DNA of 64,000 nt from positions 2,170,001-2,234,000 of the forward strand of contig JAHRBS010000013.1 in NCBI GenBank assembly GCA_024305745.1. Direction: 5' to 3'. The notes below the pieces were generated by a model. It saw nothing but the letters and a program-made list of their open reading frames with translations. It did no database searches and was not told the origin of the DNA. A program made the translations under genes and the position numbers. This DNA is from Polyporus tsugae (lineage: Eukaryota > Basidiomycota > Agaricomycetes > Polyporales > Polyporaceae). This document shows positions 12,012-24,618 of the stretch, one piece after another (the stretch's first letter is position 1; each line of letters opens with the position of its first letter).

Positions 12012-12333
12012 ATGGACGCAGCGAAGACGGACGCAGGTCAGCAGTACCAGGCTAACCGTGAGTCAATCGATGCTCCTCCTTCGAGTGTGTATGGTCCACT
12101 CACCCTGGCTCGTTTGGCGTAGTCATGAACCTGTGTGCCTCTGGCAACCACGATCCCACCAAGAAGTACGGCATCTGCGGTATCCTCACCGCCATTTTCT
12201 GCTTCCCCTGCGGTCTCATCTGTCTTTTGTACGTGTCAGCATCCTATATCTCTCCCCTTCGTTTCCACTCACCGGTCATCTATCCAGCACTGACGTCGAG
12301 AAGCGTTGCGTGCGGTGTGGCGCGAAGTGCTAA
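12012..12333 (+). CDS. BRI3-like small membrane protein, copy 2 (short head)
   Basis: Paralogue of the gene at 9635 with only 65 aa. Exons 12012-12057, 12123-12228 and 12288-12333 join in frame. The head is reduced to about 15 residues (MDAAKTDAGQQYQAN). The core keeps LCASGNHDPTKKYGICG, the helix ILTAIFCFPCGLICLF and the tail TDVEKRCVRCGAKC. This copy is the closest of the three to animal BRI3 in having GLIC before the Cys pair. Its middle exon is again 106 bases with the same phases. The promoter has a TATA box and a duplicated motif. The missing Pro/Gln head may alter sorting or partners; that is inference. Confidence 0.85.
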
Positions 12334-12923
12334 ACGGGCCCTGGAGTACCCGCTTTTACCATCATCACTCCGCGCGGCGACAGCGGTCAACGCGATGTCT
12401 GCTAACATTATGTATTGCCTGCTCGGTAATTGAGTCCATCGTTGTATACCTCGCTCTACGCCTATTCGTGTTAATTCATATTCTCTATCTTCGGGTTTGT
12501 CCCTGAATTTGCGTGAATGCACTGGCCCGGATAGACAAAAATGAATGCATACTTGGTTTAAAACTTCGCATGGGGCGCGGCCGCGGAAGTCTGCATATGT
12601 CTCCAACACATGTCGAATGATCATTGGATGATTTGAATTGCAGCAGTTGATGTACAAACATTGGCCGTACATGTGTTTTCCGATGCTTTTATAGTTGCAT
12701 CAAACACCGGAGAATTGAACCCGCCTTCAGCACCTCACTGCATCTATAATCATGCATTCCCTGCCACCGCGTAGAGCTGTACAATCGTGAGACGGGGAGG
12801 TGCTGAAGGTGGCGTACGGATATCCGCGGTGCCATGGCGATGATAGCTCCCATATCCCCGCCATGATACGCAGATTGATGCTGAAAGACATGTTGAACAC
12901 GTACCGGACTGAACCGCAACGCC
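12334..12923. other. Intergenic, nothing recognised
   Basis: 3' flank of BRI3-like copy 2. No coding signal is recognised on either strand. Confidence 0.4.
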
Positions 12924-13353
12924 CAGTCGTGTATCGAGGGGTACGCATGCAATTATGTGCCCATCCCTCAACGCAGATCGCATCCAAAACAACTCGGAGA
13001 CGCGGCACAGGAAGTTCAAGTAAAGGGCGTCAGCCGCAGGGTGCAGATCCTGTGGTTTCGAAGCGTGAGTATCAGCGCTCGACGTCATTCGCCAACCCTC
13101 ATATAGGTGAATGACTCCCTCCTCTCCGCGGACGTAAGTCAGCCGTAACAGATGCGACCTCTACATCCGCACTAACTCCACAAGCGACAACATACGCAGG
13201 GGAAGCCGCAGCGCTGCGCTTCGAAGAGGAAGAGAAGCATCCTGCCTGAACAAGGAACTCGACGCACCGGACCATTGCACGAGCAATTCATGGACTGGCT
13301 ACGGACGCTGCGGGTTTTCGACGAGCACTGGCAGCATTCCAGGCACTTGTGAA
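12924..13353 (+). other. Possible exon chain of an unrecognised small gene
   Basis: One plus-strand frame reads SCIEGYACNYVPIPQRRSH and continues to VQILWFRS before a GTGAGT donor at about 13063. A 27-base block (VNDSLLSAD) lies between a TAG acceptor and a GTAAGT donor. A third block opens after CACAAG and runs to a stop near 13353, containing GPLHEQFMDWLRTLRVFDEH. The three pieces are in phase, but no ATG or family was found, so this may be a relic or chance. Confidence 0.22.
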
Positions 13354-15268
13354 GCGGGTATTGCCCTGCACCAGACGGGTAATTATCGGGCTTCGTCGTA
13401 CGCACAGGCTTCGTGCAGCGGCAAGACCGTCACGCTGCCCTGTGCGACGAATCCGCCGATGATCCTAGCTGACTCGAGACAAATCCATGACCGAAGCAGG
13501 GTCGTGGTGACATGGTCTGCAGGTTTCCATACCTTGACCGGCATGCTGTTTCCAACGAGCACGCTGTTCGACTGTATCCCTGCATCTGCGTCAATGTGCC
13601 GTTGGAAGTGAACATGAGTTCCCAAAAGTTTTCAGTAGGTCGGGACTACAGGATGGGTAGATATGTCAGTTTCGGAGATAAAGGAGGCCAAAGGACGTGA
13701 TGAGGACGTGTTGACTGTTCCTGAATAGGCCCTCATGCTGCCAGGTGCCGCCCTTGACCGTCGGCTAAGGGCGTAAAGCCCGCTCTCGAATGTTTTAGTC
13801 TCACCACGCTGTGGAAGCACGGCTGTGTATCACCATGGCCAAGAAGTTTCGCGGAGCTCTGGACCGCTGAGCGACAATTTTTGTGCGCTTGCGCAGTCTA
13901 AGCATAGAAACTAGGTTCCCCTGCGAGGGCCATACGTTGAGAGCGGCCAGCACGCCCTCCCGGCGGAGTGAGGTTGACAGGGAAGCGCACTCACCCCGAG
14001 ATAAGAGCCACTAATGCTTTGCTAACCCTTCTACCGCGACCTCGTGTTGACGATGGCAAAGAGACACCATTACGGCACCGAGACGTGCGGGCAGCCTCGC
14101 GCAACGAGATATGAACTGGAAGTCGTCCCGCAGCTTCATTTCGAAGTAAGCAGCCTCTCTTTCTCCGTGAGGAACGTCGACTGAGAGCAGGGAATGTGGT
14201 ACATAGAATCGACGGAGATTCCGCGAGGAAGCCGCAGAGAAAATTGAGGAACCGCCGTACTGGCGCGAGCATGGAGGGTAGAGTAATCGCTTGTTGTCTA
14301 GTGACCCTGGGGCGAGACCTGAGCTAACGTCGCGCCTTCGACCGGGGAATTGTATGGTGAAACGCTCACAGGGCCACCGGCTGGAAAGCGAGGACAGGAA
14401 GCCTTCGCCTGCCTTCCCAAGGTGTGGCACGCGCGGCGGGCTGGCCCAATCACCACGGACGGCGGGCGGGACATGGAGCACGACTGAGACTGCGTCCCTA
14501 CGCGTGTCCGTCGTGTGATTCATGATAGAGGCGGCTGTCAACTTCGCGTTCCCATGGGATGCGACGGACGCGCCCTTCGGCAGGCGCAAGTCTTCGGGGA
14601 GGGAGTTGGAATTGGACGATCGGTGGTGGCGTTAGGGTTGCGAGAGAGAGCGCAGGGGATGTACGAGAGGATCCTGGGCGAGGAGGGGTTCATAGACGGA
14701 GCTTGCATGGGAGGCGTAGCGGAGGACGTCGTCGACGGCGTTGTGGAGGGGGGATCGGGGACGGGATCTGCCCCGCGACTCCTCCTAGTCTCGTGATTGG
14801 CGGATGGTTTGGGAGGCGCTGGGGGGGCCGGAGCGCCTGTGCCTGCAACACTTGTCCTTAAAACCCGTCGACGACTTTCGCCCCCTTCCGGTCTTTATTA
14901 CACGCTTCTTCTTGCCTTGCGCACCACGAACGTCGTCGGACGCCGAGCACGGACTGACAAGGCGATTCGACCCACTTTTACGGTCCAGGGCAACCTTCGG
15001 CTGGGCACTCCGACGCGCCGCTCGGCATCCGCTGCCAGGGCATATGTTAAGCACCGAAGCAATTTCTTGGCTCCCCGTTATCAAACTCCACTCTTCTTCT
15101 TGCCCCAATCCACAACGTCCTCACGACCACGACCGTTCACGCGTTACGACTTCCTCTCCGACTTGGGTCACCGACGTCTTTCCCCCTCACTTACACCGCC
15201 AGGGTCCGGAGGCGGACCGGAGACGTTAGGAATCCACTCGAGAGACGACACTTTGCCCGACATCTACA
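13354..15268. other. Intergenic with an unassigned minus-strand open frame
   Basis: The clearest signal is a minus-strand open frame of about 190 codons at 14011-14589. It contains PKGASVASHGNAKLTAASIM and VLHVPPAVRGDW but has no family I recognise and no clean start. GC-rich open frames also run on the plus strand here, so coding status is doubtful. From about 14850 the sequence is probably the promoter and leader of NHA1. Confidence 0.35.
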
Positions 15269-18200
15269 ATGAAGTTCGATCCGGTGAGTTTAACCCTAGT
15301 TATCCCCTTCGGCGACACTCAAGCGATGTCCCAGTTCCAAGTTTCCATCCCCCATATCGCCTACGCGGCGCTGGGTGGCTTTGTAGTACTGGTGAGTGCC
15401 CTCGGACCGACTTAGAAACCTACCGTCTAACCCACTTGCAGTTTGGTATGTTTTCGCTTTTCATTCGTGAAAAGGTACGGGTCCTACCTCCGCAGATCAC
15501 TTTTCTTTGTTCTCATCCCAGCCATTCTTTACGATGTGTATGTAGCTTTATGTTGGAGAAGCAATTTGGGCATTCCTCTTCGGCGTGGTAATAGGTGAGC
15601 AGCATCCACACCCAACTCCGAGTTCAACTCCGAGTGCCATGAGTAAACTCGAACTCACTCACTCAGGGCCATATGGCGCGAACATCTTCGATCCCAGAGG
15701 GTGGGGTGGAGGAGAGCGCGAGACTATCAATACCATCACTCTCGAAGTTACCCGAGTCATTCTCGCTATTGGAGTTTTCGCAATCGGGGTCGAGTTGCCC
15801 AAGGCCTACATGCAAAGACATTGGAAGAGCTTGCTCTTCTTGCTGGGTCCCGTCATGACATGGGTACATCACATCTTTGCCCGTATTGAACGTTCCCTGG
15901 CTGACTGTTCTCGCTGCTTAGGGTTGGTTCGTATCTGGCGCCCTCATATATGCGCTGATTCCGAGCCTAAACTTCCTCTCTTCTCTCGCTGTCGCTGCCT
16001 GCCTCACCCCTACGGATCCTATCTTGGCCGCGGCGGTCGTTGGTGGAAAATACGCGGATAAACATGTCCCCGCACACTTGCGGCACCTGCTCGCAGCGGA
16101 ATCGGGTTGTAATGACGGTGCCGCATTCCCCTTCCTCTTCCTCGCACTCTACCTCATCGTCGACCCAACGACGGGACGGGCGGTTTCCGACTGGATCCTG
16201 CTGCTTTGGCTTTGTACGTCATATCCCGTGCTTGCTCCGGTTAATGTATTTAAAGTCCGTACTAATCAATCGGCGTCGTGCCGCACACGTTCACAGATCA
16301 GGTGGTTCTAGGCATCGTTTTTGGTGCTTTGTTGGGTTGGGGGTTCCGGCACCTGATGCGATTTTGTGAGTCGAAAGACCTCATCGACAGGCAGTCGTAC
16401 GTCGCCCAATATGTGTCGCTTGCGATGCTCACCATTGGTGCTACGACGCTCCTCGGCTCTGACGACCTCCTTGCGGCATTTTCGTGTGGCGCTGCGTTCG
16501 CCTGGGACGGTTTCTTCAACAAGCAGACGGAGGAGGCCGTGTTCTCGTCCGTCATCGATTTGTTGTTCAACATCGCCGCTTTCGTCTTCGTGGGCGCCTG
16601 GATGCCTTTCAACCAGTTCACAAATGCGACTCTTGGCCTCTCCCTCTGGCGCCTTTTCGTCGTTGGTATCCTTGTCCTGATTTTACGCAGATTACCCGTC
16701 ATCATCGCGCTCTACAAGTTTATCCCAGATATCAAGACGTTTCGGGAAGCTATCTTTAGCGGCCACTTCGGTCCTATGGGCATTGGTACGTCTTGGAATG
16801 AACATTCCAGAGAATGCACCAGTATTGATGTCCGTCGCACGTATTATTAGGTGCTGTCTTCATTTCCACACTCGCCGCCGAGCAGCTCCCCGTTCCCGAG
16901 AACCCTCCAGTTGGCCAGCAGCAAATGCTTGCGGCCTCTATCCAACCAATCGTCGCGTTCATGGTTCTGTGCTCTATCGCAGTCCATGGCCTATCCATTC
17001 CCTTCTTCACCTTCGGGCGGCGTGTGCACTCGGTCTCCCGCACCTGGTCTAGGCATGACACTATGGGTTCGACCCGCAGACGCTCCATCCTCCCCGAATG
17101 GGCGACGCAGATCCGCCATGTGCAACCCGGAGAAGCCATCATCATCAACCGCGACCGGCAGGCGGAGAGTCTCACCCCGATCGAAGGCTCCTCTACACAG
17201 GAAGAGAAGCCCGTGGACGAGGAGCCTCAGACTCCGCACGAGAAGGTTACACCTCCTGGCAGCGAGCAGCCACCGGATGGGTCCGGAGTGGTGGCGGAAT
17301 GGAGGGAGGGCCCGCACCGAGTCATTGAACGGCGCGAGGGTCCAGGAGCAGAGGTAAGTTTCGGGTCTTGCACATCCGCGCGATTCATGTGATACGCGCG
17401 TGGTGAGTTAACTGAACGCTGATCATTGCGTTCGCCACGCGTAGGTCGAGGTCGAGGTTCAAAGGAACGCGTATGGTCCGTCAGAGACACGAACGCACAC
17501 GTTGCGCGTCGCGGAGGCGGCGTCTCGTCATGTTGTGGAGGATATTCGATCAAAGCTGCGGCACGCGCCGCACGAACTGGAGCAGATGTTCCACGCGGCG
17601 GAAGAAGGCGTGAAGCACGAGGTAAAGGACATCGAAGAGTGGACGAAGACCGTGCTATACGCGCAGAGCCCTCAGATCTCCCCGACGACCTCGCAACGCG
17701 AGGGTGCGGGCGATGGGCAACCACGGGACGCAGGCGATGAGTCCCCCGAGGACGAGGGTTGGATGTCTGATCACAGCGCGGGCGAGCCGTCAGGCAACGG
17801 AGTGCAGGGCAAGGACAAGTCGCGCAAGGCGAAGGCCCCGCAAAGCAAAGTCCCCAAAGCCAAGAGCAAACGGGCTTTCATGCGTCGCGGAATCCTTGGG
17901 CACCGACCACACACCCTTCAACGCTCGCAGAGCGAAGATTTCAGCACGCGACGACACAGCCAGTTCGCGGCGGGCGACGAGGCGCGTCCGCAGTCGGGCG
18001 CGCAGACGCCCTCGGAGGAGACACGGGGGCGGAGCTCCGCGATGCGTTCACCTCGCACGCCACGCACGCCCGTCTCCGGCGCAGCGACGCCTGTGGGTCC
18101 TAACCCGCATCTCCGTCTTGCGCACCGGCGCATCGACTCCATCCGCTCGGAGCTGCCCAGCCGTGAGATGTCGCCGGCGCGGTCTGTCCGCTTCGCGGAC

Positions 18201-18344
18201 GACGGACGCGGAGGCACGTCGACGCCGCGCATTGTCTCGCCTACGACTCCGACCGCGGAAGGGGAAAATGCGGAGGAGGATGATGACTCGCCGAAGAGCA
18301 CCGTCCGGTTCAGCTTGCCTGGCCCGGAGGCGAAGCAGGCATGA
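15269..18344 (+). CDS. NHA1: Plasma-membrane Na+/H+ antiporter of the NHA1/sod2 type
   Basis: Exports Na+ (and probably K+) in exchange for protons across the plasma membrane; CPA-type antiporter for salt tolerance and pH balance. Eight exons join in frame to 861 aa: 15269-15391, 15442-15474, 15546-15594, 15667-15863, 15922-16213, 16297-16785, 16851-17353 and 17445-18344. The membrane domain shows LYVGEAIWAFLFGVVIGPYG, LTPTDPILAAAVVGGKYA and ESGCNDGAAFPFL, whose Asn198-Asp199 is the ion-binding pair of the family. Further motifs are GALLGWGFRHLMRFCE and AFSCGAAFAWDGFF. About 400 C-terminal residues form the long charged cytoplasmic tail typical of fungal Nha1 (FMRRGILGHRPHTLQRSQSE). Assignment is firm. 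Confidence 0.95.
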
Positions 18345-18948
18345 CTCTGAGGGACGGGGGACGGGGATTTCTGACTATGTTGGTTAGCTGGATATCCGTG
18401 TTGGTTGTCAAGCCCCTGGAGGAGGGTGAGATGCGCTGTCGATGTTCGTTGTCTTTGTTTTCGCGTTGGCCATTGCTGTCCGTGTCCGTATCTAGATAGT
18501 CGATGCCGAGCTGTGCGGCTGCATCGCGGACGTTGGTTTGGTTATGTGTAGACTTACACCATTACCCTGTCATAATGGTCTCTCTCCTGAGTCGCATCTA
18601 CTCAAAAGCTCAGTTGCGAGTGCCTCTTGTATTATCTAGCAGTCTCCTCTCATCTTCTGACTGTATGTATCCATGACTGGTTATTCCTTGGCTAGTTCTC
18701 TCGATCTGCATATGTACGTTCGTCGTCTCGATACATGCTACATCATGTTACCTGCCAGTACTTAGTATGACTGTCTTGTCATCCGGACCTGATACTGATT
18801 CCATGGCATGTACATACTACGATATCAACCATATTCATTGACATACCACCCGAACCAAGCGTTCGAGCCTCTTCTAGTCCCACAAGAACACCCCGGTCTG
18901 ATGCCGCCTCTCCGTTTCCACATCTCGTCCCCGGCCCTTACCTAATAT
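18345..18948. other. Convergent 3' flanks of NHA1 and the oxidoreductase gene
   Basis: The two neighbouring genes point at each other. The stretch is AT-richer than its neighbours and has no coding signal; it should hold both poly(A) sites. Confidence 0.5.
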
Positions 18949-21144
18949 CTACGCCTCCTTCGCCTTCTTGGCACCCGTCGCGTGGCTAGGACTACGACCA
19001 GGGTACCTGAGATCCACCCTAAACAGCAACTTCAAGATGGCCAGGATCGAGGCGAAAACCTTCCCAAGAATCCATGCCGCGCCCCAGCGCTCGAACAAGT
19101 CGAACCAGCGCGCAAGCCGGACCGCGGCCTCGTCTGGGGGGCGGTCAACCGAGACAATCTTGAACGGAAGCTCGGCCGAGGGCCCAGCGAGCGCCGCAGC
19201 AGCGCGGAGGCCGGACGTGAAGCCGTCTTCGTGGAAGCCGTACTTGGTCCAGGCGCCGGCAAAGGAGATCCCGCGGGTGTTCTGGATGGTCGGGAGGAGG
19301 GCTTGAGCCCGGATTGCCTGCAGGGAATGCGCAAGTGAGTACGAGAATAGCGTGAGATGCGCGAGGATCCCGAGGGCAAGGGCAAGGGATTCGTTACTAC
19401 CTCTTCGCTCAGGATCGGGTGGTCGTACTTGTACCGCCCATACGCGAGGTCGGGTTTAGGCTCGAATGGCGGGTTGAGAGTCACGAGGATCGGGTCGTCA
19501 TATCTGTCTGGGAGGTCCTGAAGCAGGCCCATCCAGTCTGACGGAACGATCAGCCCCGGAAGCGGTGAACTGCAGGACATAGGGAGACTTACAGGTCCTG
19601 CGACCGAGGAGCGGCGAGGATCAGCGGTGGACATTTCCGAACTGAAGGTTTGTCACGTACAAGGACACTCGGTTGATATTCGGGAGGCACTTCCCAGTGC
19701 GGTCGATGACGGACTCGCTCAGGTAATTCCAACTTGACCAGGCGGACTCAAGCTTCGGCATGAGCTGAATGTACCGGGTATCGGGAGCCCTATGTCAGCC
19801 TGAAAAGAACCTTGTTATACTTGGATGTGACTAACTTGGATATCGCTGTGCAGAACCGCTTCGTTCCTACTCCACTTGAACGACCCCAATATACGCGCTT
19901 CCTCTGGAGTCATTCCACCCCCCGCCTCAAGGATGCGGACCGTGGTGTCTGAATGGCACCCAAAAATAACATGGTCGAAAAATAACTTCTCTCCAGATGC
20001 CGTAGTGAGCTCTAGCTGTCGGGCCTCAGCACCTTGATGGGAACCAGGTAGTGATTTTAGGGCCTGGACGGGGGTAGAGAGGTGCAGCTGCGAGGGGGCC
20101 AGCCTCGAGAGGATCTTCTGGACGTATGTCCGACTGGGACGGGCGCTCGTCAGCGTGGTACAATGCAGTCTATTATCACAACTACCTCCCGCCACGAAGG
20201 GTCAGCCACTTGGGTCTTCCCTCGACTTGGAGAAGATGGTGGTTGTGCATGAATCGGATCTAGTGGGTAATGTCAGTCGACTGTCGCATTGGTGTTTTGC
20301 ACCTGAGCGGACGAACCAATGTTTTCGCAGGGAAGTCGAGAGAGCATTTGTCTGGCGGAGTGCTCCAGATAGCAGCAGTCATTGGCTAGAACGAACACAC
20401 CCGGTCAGCGTGATACGAATTTTTCTTGTCGGATTGCGCATACAATGAGGTAATTGTCTCGGAAGGAGTCCGAGTATCCATGTCGCTGAAGGTACGTCCC
20501 AATGGACATTTCTTCGGCTTCAGCAGACGCGTTCTCGAGTTCGATGAGGAATCGTTGAGTGTTCGCATTGAAGCGGAACAGGTCGTATAGCAGGCGCCAC
20601 ATCTCCAGGTCGAGGAGACGTTTCCCCTGACAGAAAACCGAGAAGAGGTTGTTCCCGGCCCACTCAAACGCACCCATATCACGCGAGACCGAGAACGTCA
20701 TCTCTGTCTTGATAATGCGCTCTGATAGATCCGGGAAGATGTTGAGGAAATTGAGGAAGTTCGGGTAGGTGTTGGGGTTGAAGACAATCTATGACGGTTC
20801 CGAATCAGCTCCGTGGTCTGACGGGAGATGTCCTCATGAAAACTCACGAAGCCACTGTATACGCCAGTGTTAGAACACGTTCAATTGAGCGGTGAAGAGC
20901 CCGAGTGGATGGTCCTCACGTGTCGACATCACAGGGCTGTTTCCCTGGCCGTTTCAAGATCACTGTATTTGCATGGCCACCCGGGCGGGAATCCGCCTCG
21001 AATAGGTGAACTTCGTGGTCTGTATATTCATTGAGGAGCTGAACGTTGGAGACGTGAGCATGTGAGGTGAGTGTGGAGCATGGATCCAGTTACCCATGTT
21101 GCAGCGAGGCCAGACACGCCGGAACCAACGACAGCCACTTTCAT
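18949..21144 (-). CDS. FAD/NAD(P)-binding oxidoreductase of the flavin amine-oxidase fold (COG2907-like)
   Basis: Flavoprotein whose substrate is unknown. The ATG at 21144 starts MKVAVVGSGVSGLAATW, a GxGxxG dinucleotide-binding loop, followed after an intron by LLNEYTDHEVHLFEADSRPG and GHANT. Later exons read GFIVFNPNTYPNFLNFLNIF, FEWAGNNLFSVFCQGKRLLD, PMTAAIWSTP, VQALKSLPGS, FDHVIFGCHSDTTVRIL, WSSWNYL and LAYGRYKYDHPIL. The closing FAD motif GISFAGAWTKYGFHEDGFTS is followed by a basic tail ending at the TAG at 18951. At least eight short introns are needed. In many fungi and bacteria this family lies next to cyclopropane-fatty-acid synthase genes; none is seen here. Family is clear, exact reaction is not. 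Confidence 0.85.
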
Positions 21145-21567
21145 GGTGGTTTCTACACCCAACCGCCCAAGGCGCTAAATACCGATCGCTAGTGGTTGTC
21201 TCGAAATCGTTTCCTAAGTAATGAGCCAAGGTTAAGGAGCGCCAGTGTTTCGTAGGATGGTGAGCGGCAGATGACACGTATGGCGAGAATCAGAGGAGAA
21301 CGAGTCCGCGATGCACACGCGAGAATATGTACGTAATTTGACGGTGACAGGTTGGCATGTTACCATGGTGGAGACGGATTCCATGCCCTCTACCATTCGG
21401 CAACCGCCTTGATACCGACTTGAAGTGGACAACACCTCAACTCATATTCGAATTCGCACCTGTACGATCGCACATATACACTGCAGGCATACACAAAGGA
21501 TGTAACTCTCTTCCGGTCATATTGCGAGCTTTCCATTCAACTGCCTGTAGAGGGAATTGAATTTTCT
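21145..21567. other. Upstream region of the oxidoreductase and 3' flank of the P450 relic
   Basis: No gene is seen. It should contain the promoter of the minus-strand oxidoreductase. Confidence 0.4.
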
Positions 21568-23310
21568 TCACTCGTCTTCAGGTTGGTAGGATGCGATCTT
21601 CTCCCTCAGCTCACTGATTCTCGGTCTGAAGCGGGCAGCGAACTGCTCCGAATGTGCCAGCGCACCGTCCTTGATGGCCATAGTGTCGATGGGGTGTGTG
21701 GGGTCTTCGGAGATGTCGAACGCCCACAAAGCCAACGCGATCGTAATGAAGAGCGACCGATCCGCGAGATGCTGGCCTGGACATATCCTGCATGAAAGCG
21801 TTGAGCTCACCATAAGGCAGCGTGACGGAAACGAATGGCTGACCTGCGCCGAAGCCCCAGTTGAAGAATCGCAAGTCCGTCCTCATCTCGCCTTTCTCGT
21901 CCAGCCAGCGTCCTGGGCTGAACGTATCTCCGTCCGGAAAGACGTCTTAGCCTTGCCTCCCTTGTGGAAAAAGCGACGATGGCCAACTTGTTAGTTCACG
22001 CACCAATGACAACCCACAACTTCTGTTCCTGCGGGAATCACGTAGTCTTTCTTTGTGTCAATTAGCTTCGAATATGCCATGGAACGCCAACGGTCCGAAG
22101 AAAGTTACCCAGAACACATCTTCCGTCGCCGCGTGTGAGATACCTGCGGGCGCCACTGGCCGCCATCTAAAAAGCTCTTCAATGTAAGCCCATACTTCCG
22201 GCAGCTTGTCTTGGTCGGAGAATGTTGGCACTTTCCGGAGATGAGTAGACGTTCAAGATGTTGATAAGTAGAAAGTGTTACGTACGACCATCCCGGCCGA
22301 CAACTGCATCAAGCTGAGCTTGTACACTCCGCTGGGTTTGGGGATACTTGGCTGCTGCCATCACGAAGAAGCCCAGCGCACCGCCCGTCTGCGGATGACG
22401 TTAGCCACGTCATCATGGAACAGGGAGAAACATGTCCTACCGTGGCTGACCCGGGGGCCGGCGCCGAACATCGAACCAGCAAGGTAAGCCACCTCGTCGT
22501 CCGAGAGCCCAGATTCCTCTTGATGCTCGAGGAGGTATGCTGTAAAGCATGGTTGTGCGTCGTTATTTGCCTAGGACAACGACCGGAGGGTAAGACCAAT
22601 GGGCAACGTGAGCGAGGGTATCGAACGTACCAGACGCTGTTTGACTGCCTCCACCTGTCCTCGGTATGGGGCGATCTCCTCCTGATGCCACAGCTCCAGT
22701 TTGGACGTCATGCCGGGCACGTATCTCAGCCACGTACGACTCGATGAGATACGCTCCTGGGCGGAGGGTGTCGCCCACCCGTGCGGTGCCCTTATTGATC
22801 TGTTGAAGCTCAGGGTCCGAGTACGAGGTCCGGGTGGTCTTTTCGTACGTCACGGACATGATGACGCTCGCGGCAAATCTGTCCGGGATGCGTCAGCCAC
22901 ACTGGCCTGATAAGCAAGAAAAGCCTGTGCTCGACTTGCCTTTTTGCGTGAGTCAGGTGTTGCTCAGGTGTGTCCAGGATGTCGAGAATGTAGCTGCGCG
23001 CATGCTGCATCTGAATGGGCACGTATGCAATTGAGGCTTGAGGCTGGAGTATAGCATGCAGCGACCTTCTCGCCGTGGAGGGCGGAGAGATGCGCGTGTG
23101 GTTGTCAGTACGTCTTTGGACGCAGATGCAATGTGTGAGACGTACCCACGGAGCCTCCGGAGGCGATCGCCCGCTCTAATTGCGAGTATCCGCATTCCCT
23201 GAGAGATAAGGACGTAGTGACCGCTGATCGCCGTGCGAAGGTCCTTCGACAGGTCCGAGGGGACTGGGGCCTCTTTGGCGCGGTCTATATTTCGTTCCCT
23301 CTCTGGTTGT
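21568..23310 (-). pseudogene. Cytochrome P450, apparent pseudogene with several frame breaks
   Basis: Relic of a membrane-bound basidiomycete P450 monooxygenase. Recognisable pieces in order are GHYVLISQGMRILAIRAGD with RLRRLR, ALHGEKVAACYTP, IQMQHARSYILDILDTPEQH, FAASVIMSVTYEK, DTLRPGAYLIESY, WLRYVPGM, DDEVAYLAGSMFGAG, EELFRWRPVAPAGISHA (K-helix ExxR), DYVIPAGTEVV, DGDTFSPGRWLDEK, FFNWGFG and ICPGQHLADRSLFI (haem Cys). The pieces lie in different frames where no intron fits. At 21841-21857 the haem loop is one base short of the frame needed for FGRRICPG; SY and WLRYVPG are separated by one base instead of four; SSL and IAYVP are out of frame; the I-helix lacks the usual SDT; the stretch after GCHW is degenerate. 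No N-terminal anchor is identified. Base-calling errors cannot be excluded for any single break, but the number argues for decay. Confidence 0.72.
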
Positions 23311-24618
23311 GCAGTATAAGTTGGAGTCGGACGAACGCATAACGAACGAGGTGCTCACCGCGCTGTGCAAGTATGGAATCAAAGGTACTAAATCATCCAC
23401 TATGGGGATTGGATCCTCAGTACTAGTTAGCTTCGTGCAGAAGGATCACGTATCGTATATAGCCGCTAGATCGACGACATTGGATTGGTATTCGATCGGC
23501 GAAGTCTCCGTGAGCAAGAAAGCATCCTCGCTATTCAGGCGCTCGGCGAATCGCGCAGGTTGGGAAACCCCGCCCACGGTCGTCACCTAGTAAACACAGG
23601 TAAGAAGCGGTAGAATTTTCAAGTAGACAGCGACGTACCCGGAATATCCGCAGTTCTGAATAAACTGGGAAACCTACCCGGAAACCTGCTGCCCGCGAAC
23701 TGCACAACTTCCCTCCGGATCGATGCAAGATTGAGCGCTTCCGCACGAAGTTGAAAGTGATGATACGGTTCTCGGTGGGCAACTTCATGTGGCCCAAAGG
23801 TGCGGGTCGCGTGCGCGAGGAAGAAGCGGATGGTTACTGGATCGTCATCGAAGCTGTCCAGGCAGCATACCCTAGCCGCACGCTTCACAAGAGAAAGTAC
23901 AGTCTGCCACATGAAGGAGATTCAGAGCAAGGAGGAAGAGAGTGGTGTCGTCGCGGCTGTTAACAACTGCAAGAGTACCACCGACGTTCTCTTGACTTTG
24001 GCGGCTTACACAACTAGAATGCCCTGTTCGATCTTGGCCCAACGTGGTCGCATTTTCGGCCGCGGTCTGTTATTCGGCTGCATGGTCCTTTCCCGAGGCA
24101 TTCAACAGGAAGTAAGTATCATGGCCAATATCGCTGGTTGTTCCAAGATCCGTAGCCGTGAACATCTCGTGCTAACTGAACTAATTTGCTGCCATTAGTG
24201 TCGAAGACGGCATTGAGAGGTTATCAATACTTCTCTCCGATCCAGGGAGGAAAAAGACGTTGCACCAACCGAGGCCAATGGGCAGCCTAGATAACCCTGT
24301 TGAGCGTCGCTACGATCGAAGCGGTATATGGATTCACCTGAAGTAATAGTTGACACATAGTTCAGCGGCGCGATCTTGCCTTGTTTGACCAGGTCCTGCA
24401 ATTCTAGCTGCAACTTGACAGCTGTACAGCTGATCCCCATCGGCAAACAGGGACAGGCTAAGTCGCGAACTCAAACTTCCGTAATGGCCAGGTCGGAAGA
24501 TGATACATTGAATTGTGACGTCACGTACAACAAGAAAACGAGAGGAAAGCGCAATGATACACAAGGACGTTTGAGGAGGAAGACAAGACGAAGAGAAACT
24601 GTGGTCGAGTCCTTTTCG
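23311..24618. other. Intergenic, nothing recognised
   Basis: Open frames of 80-130 codons occur on both strands (for example 23619-23912 minus and 23800-24198 plus) without motifs or splice support. The missing 5' end of the P450 relic was looked for here and not found. Confidence 0.4.

Noticed and set aside
21568..23310. P450 as an intact multi-intron gene
   Set aside because: No GT-AG introns restore one frame through the haem loop and several other conserved joins.
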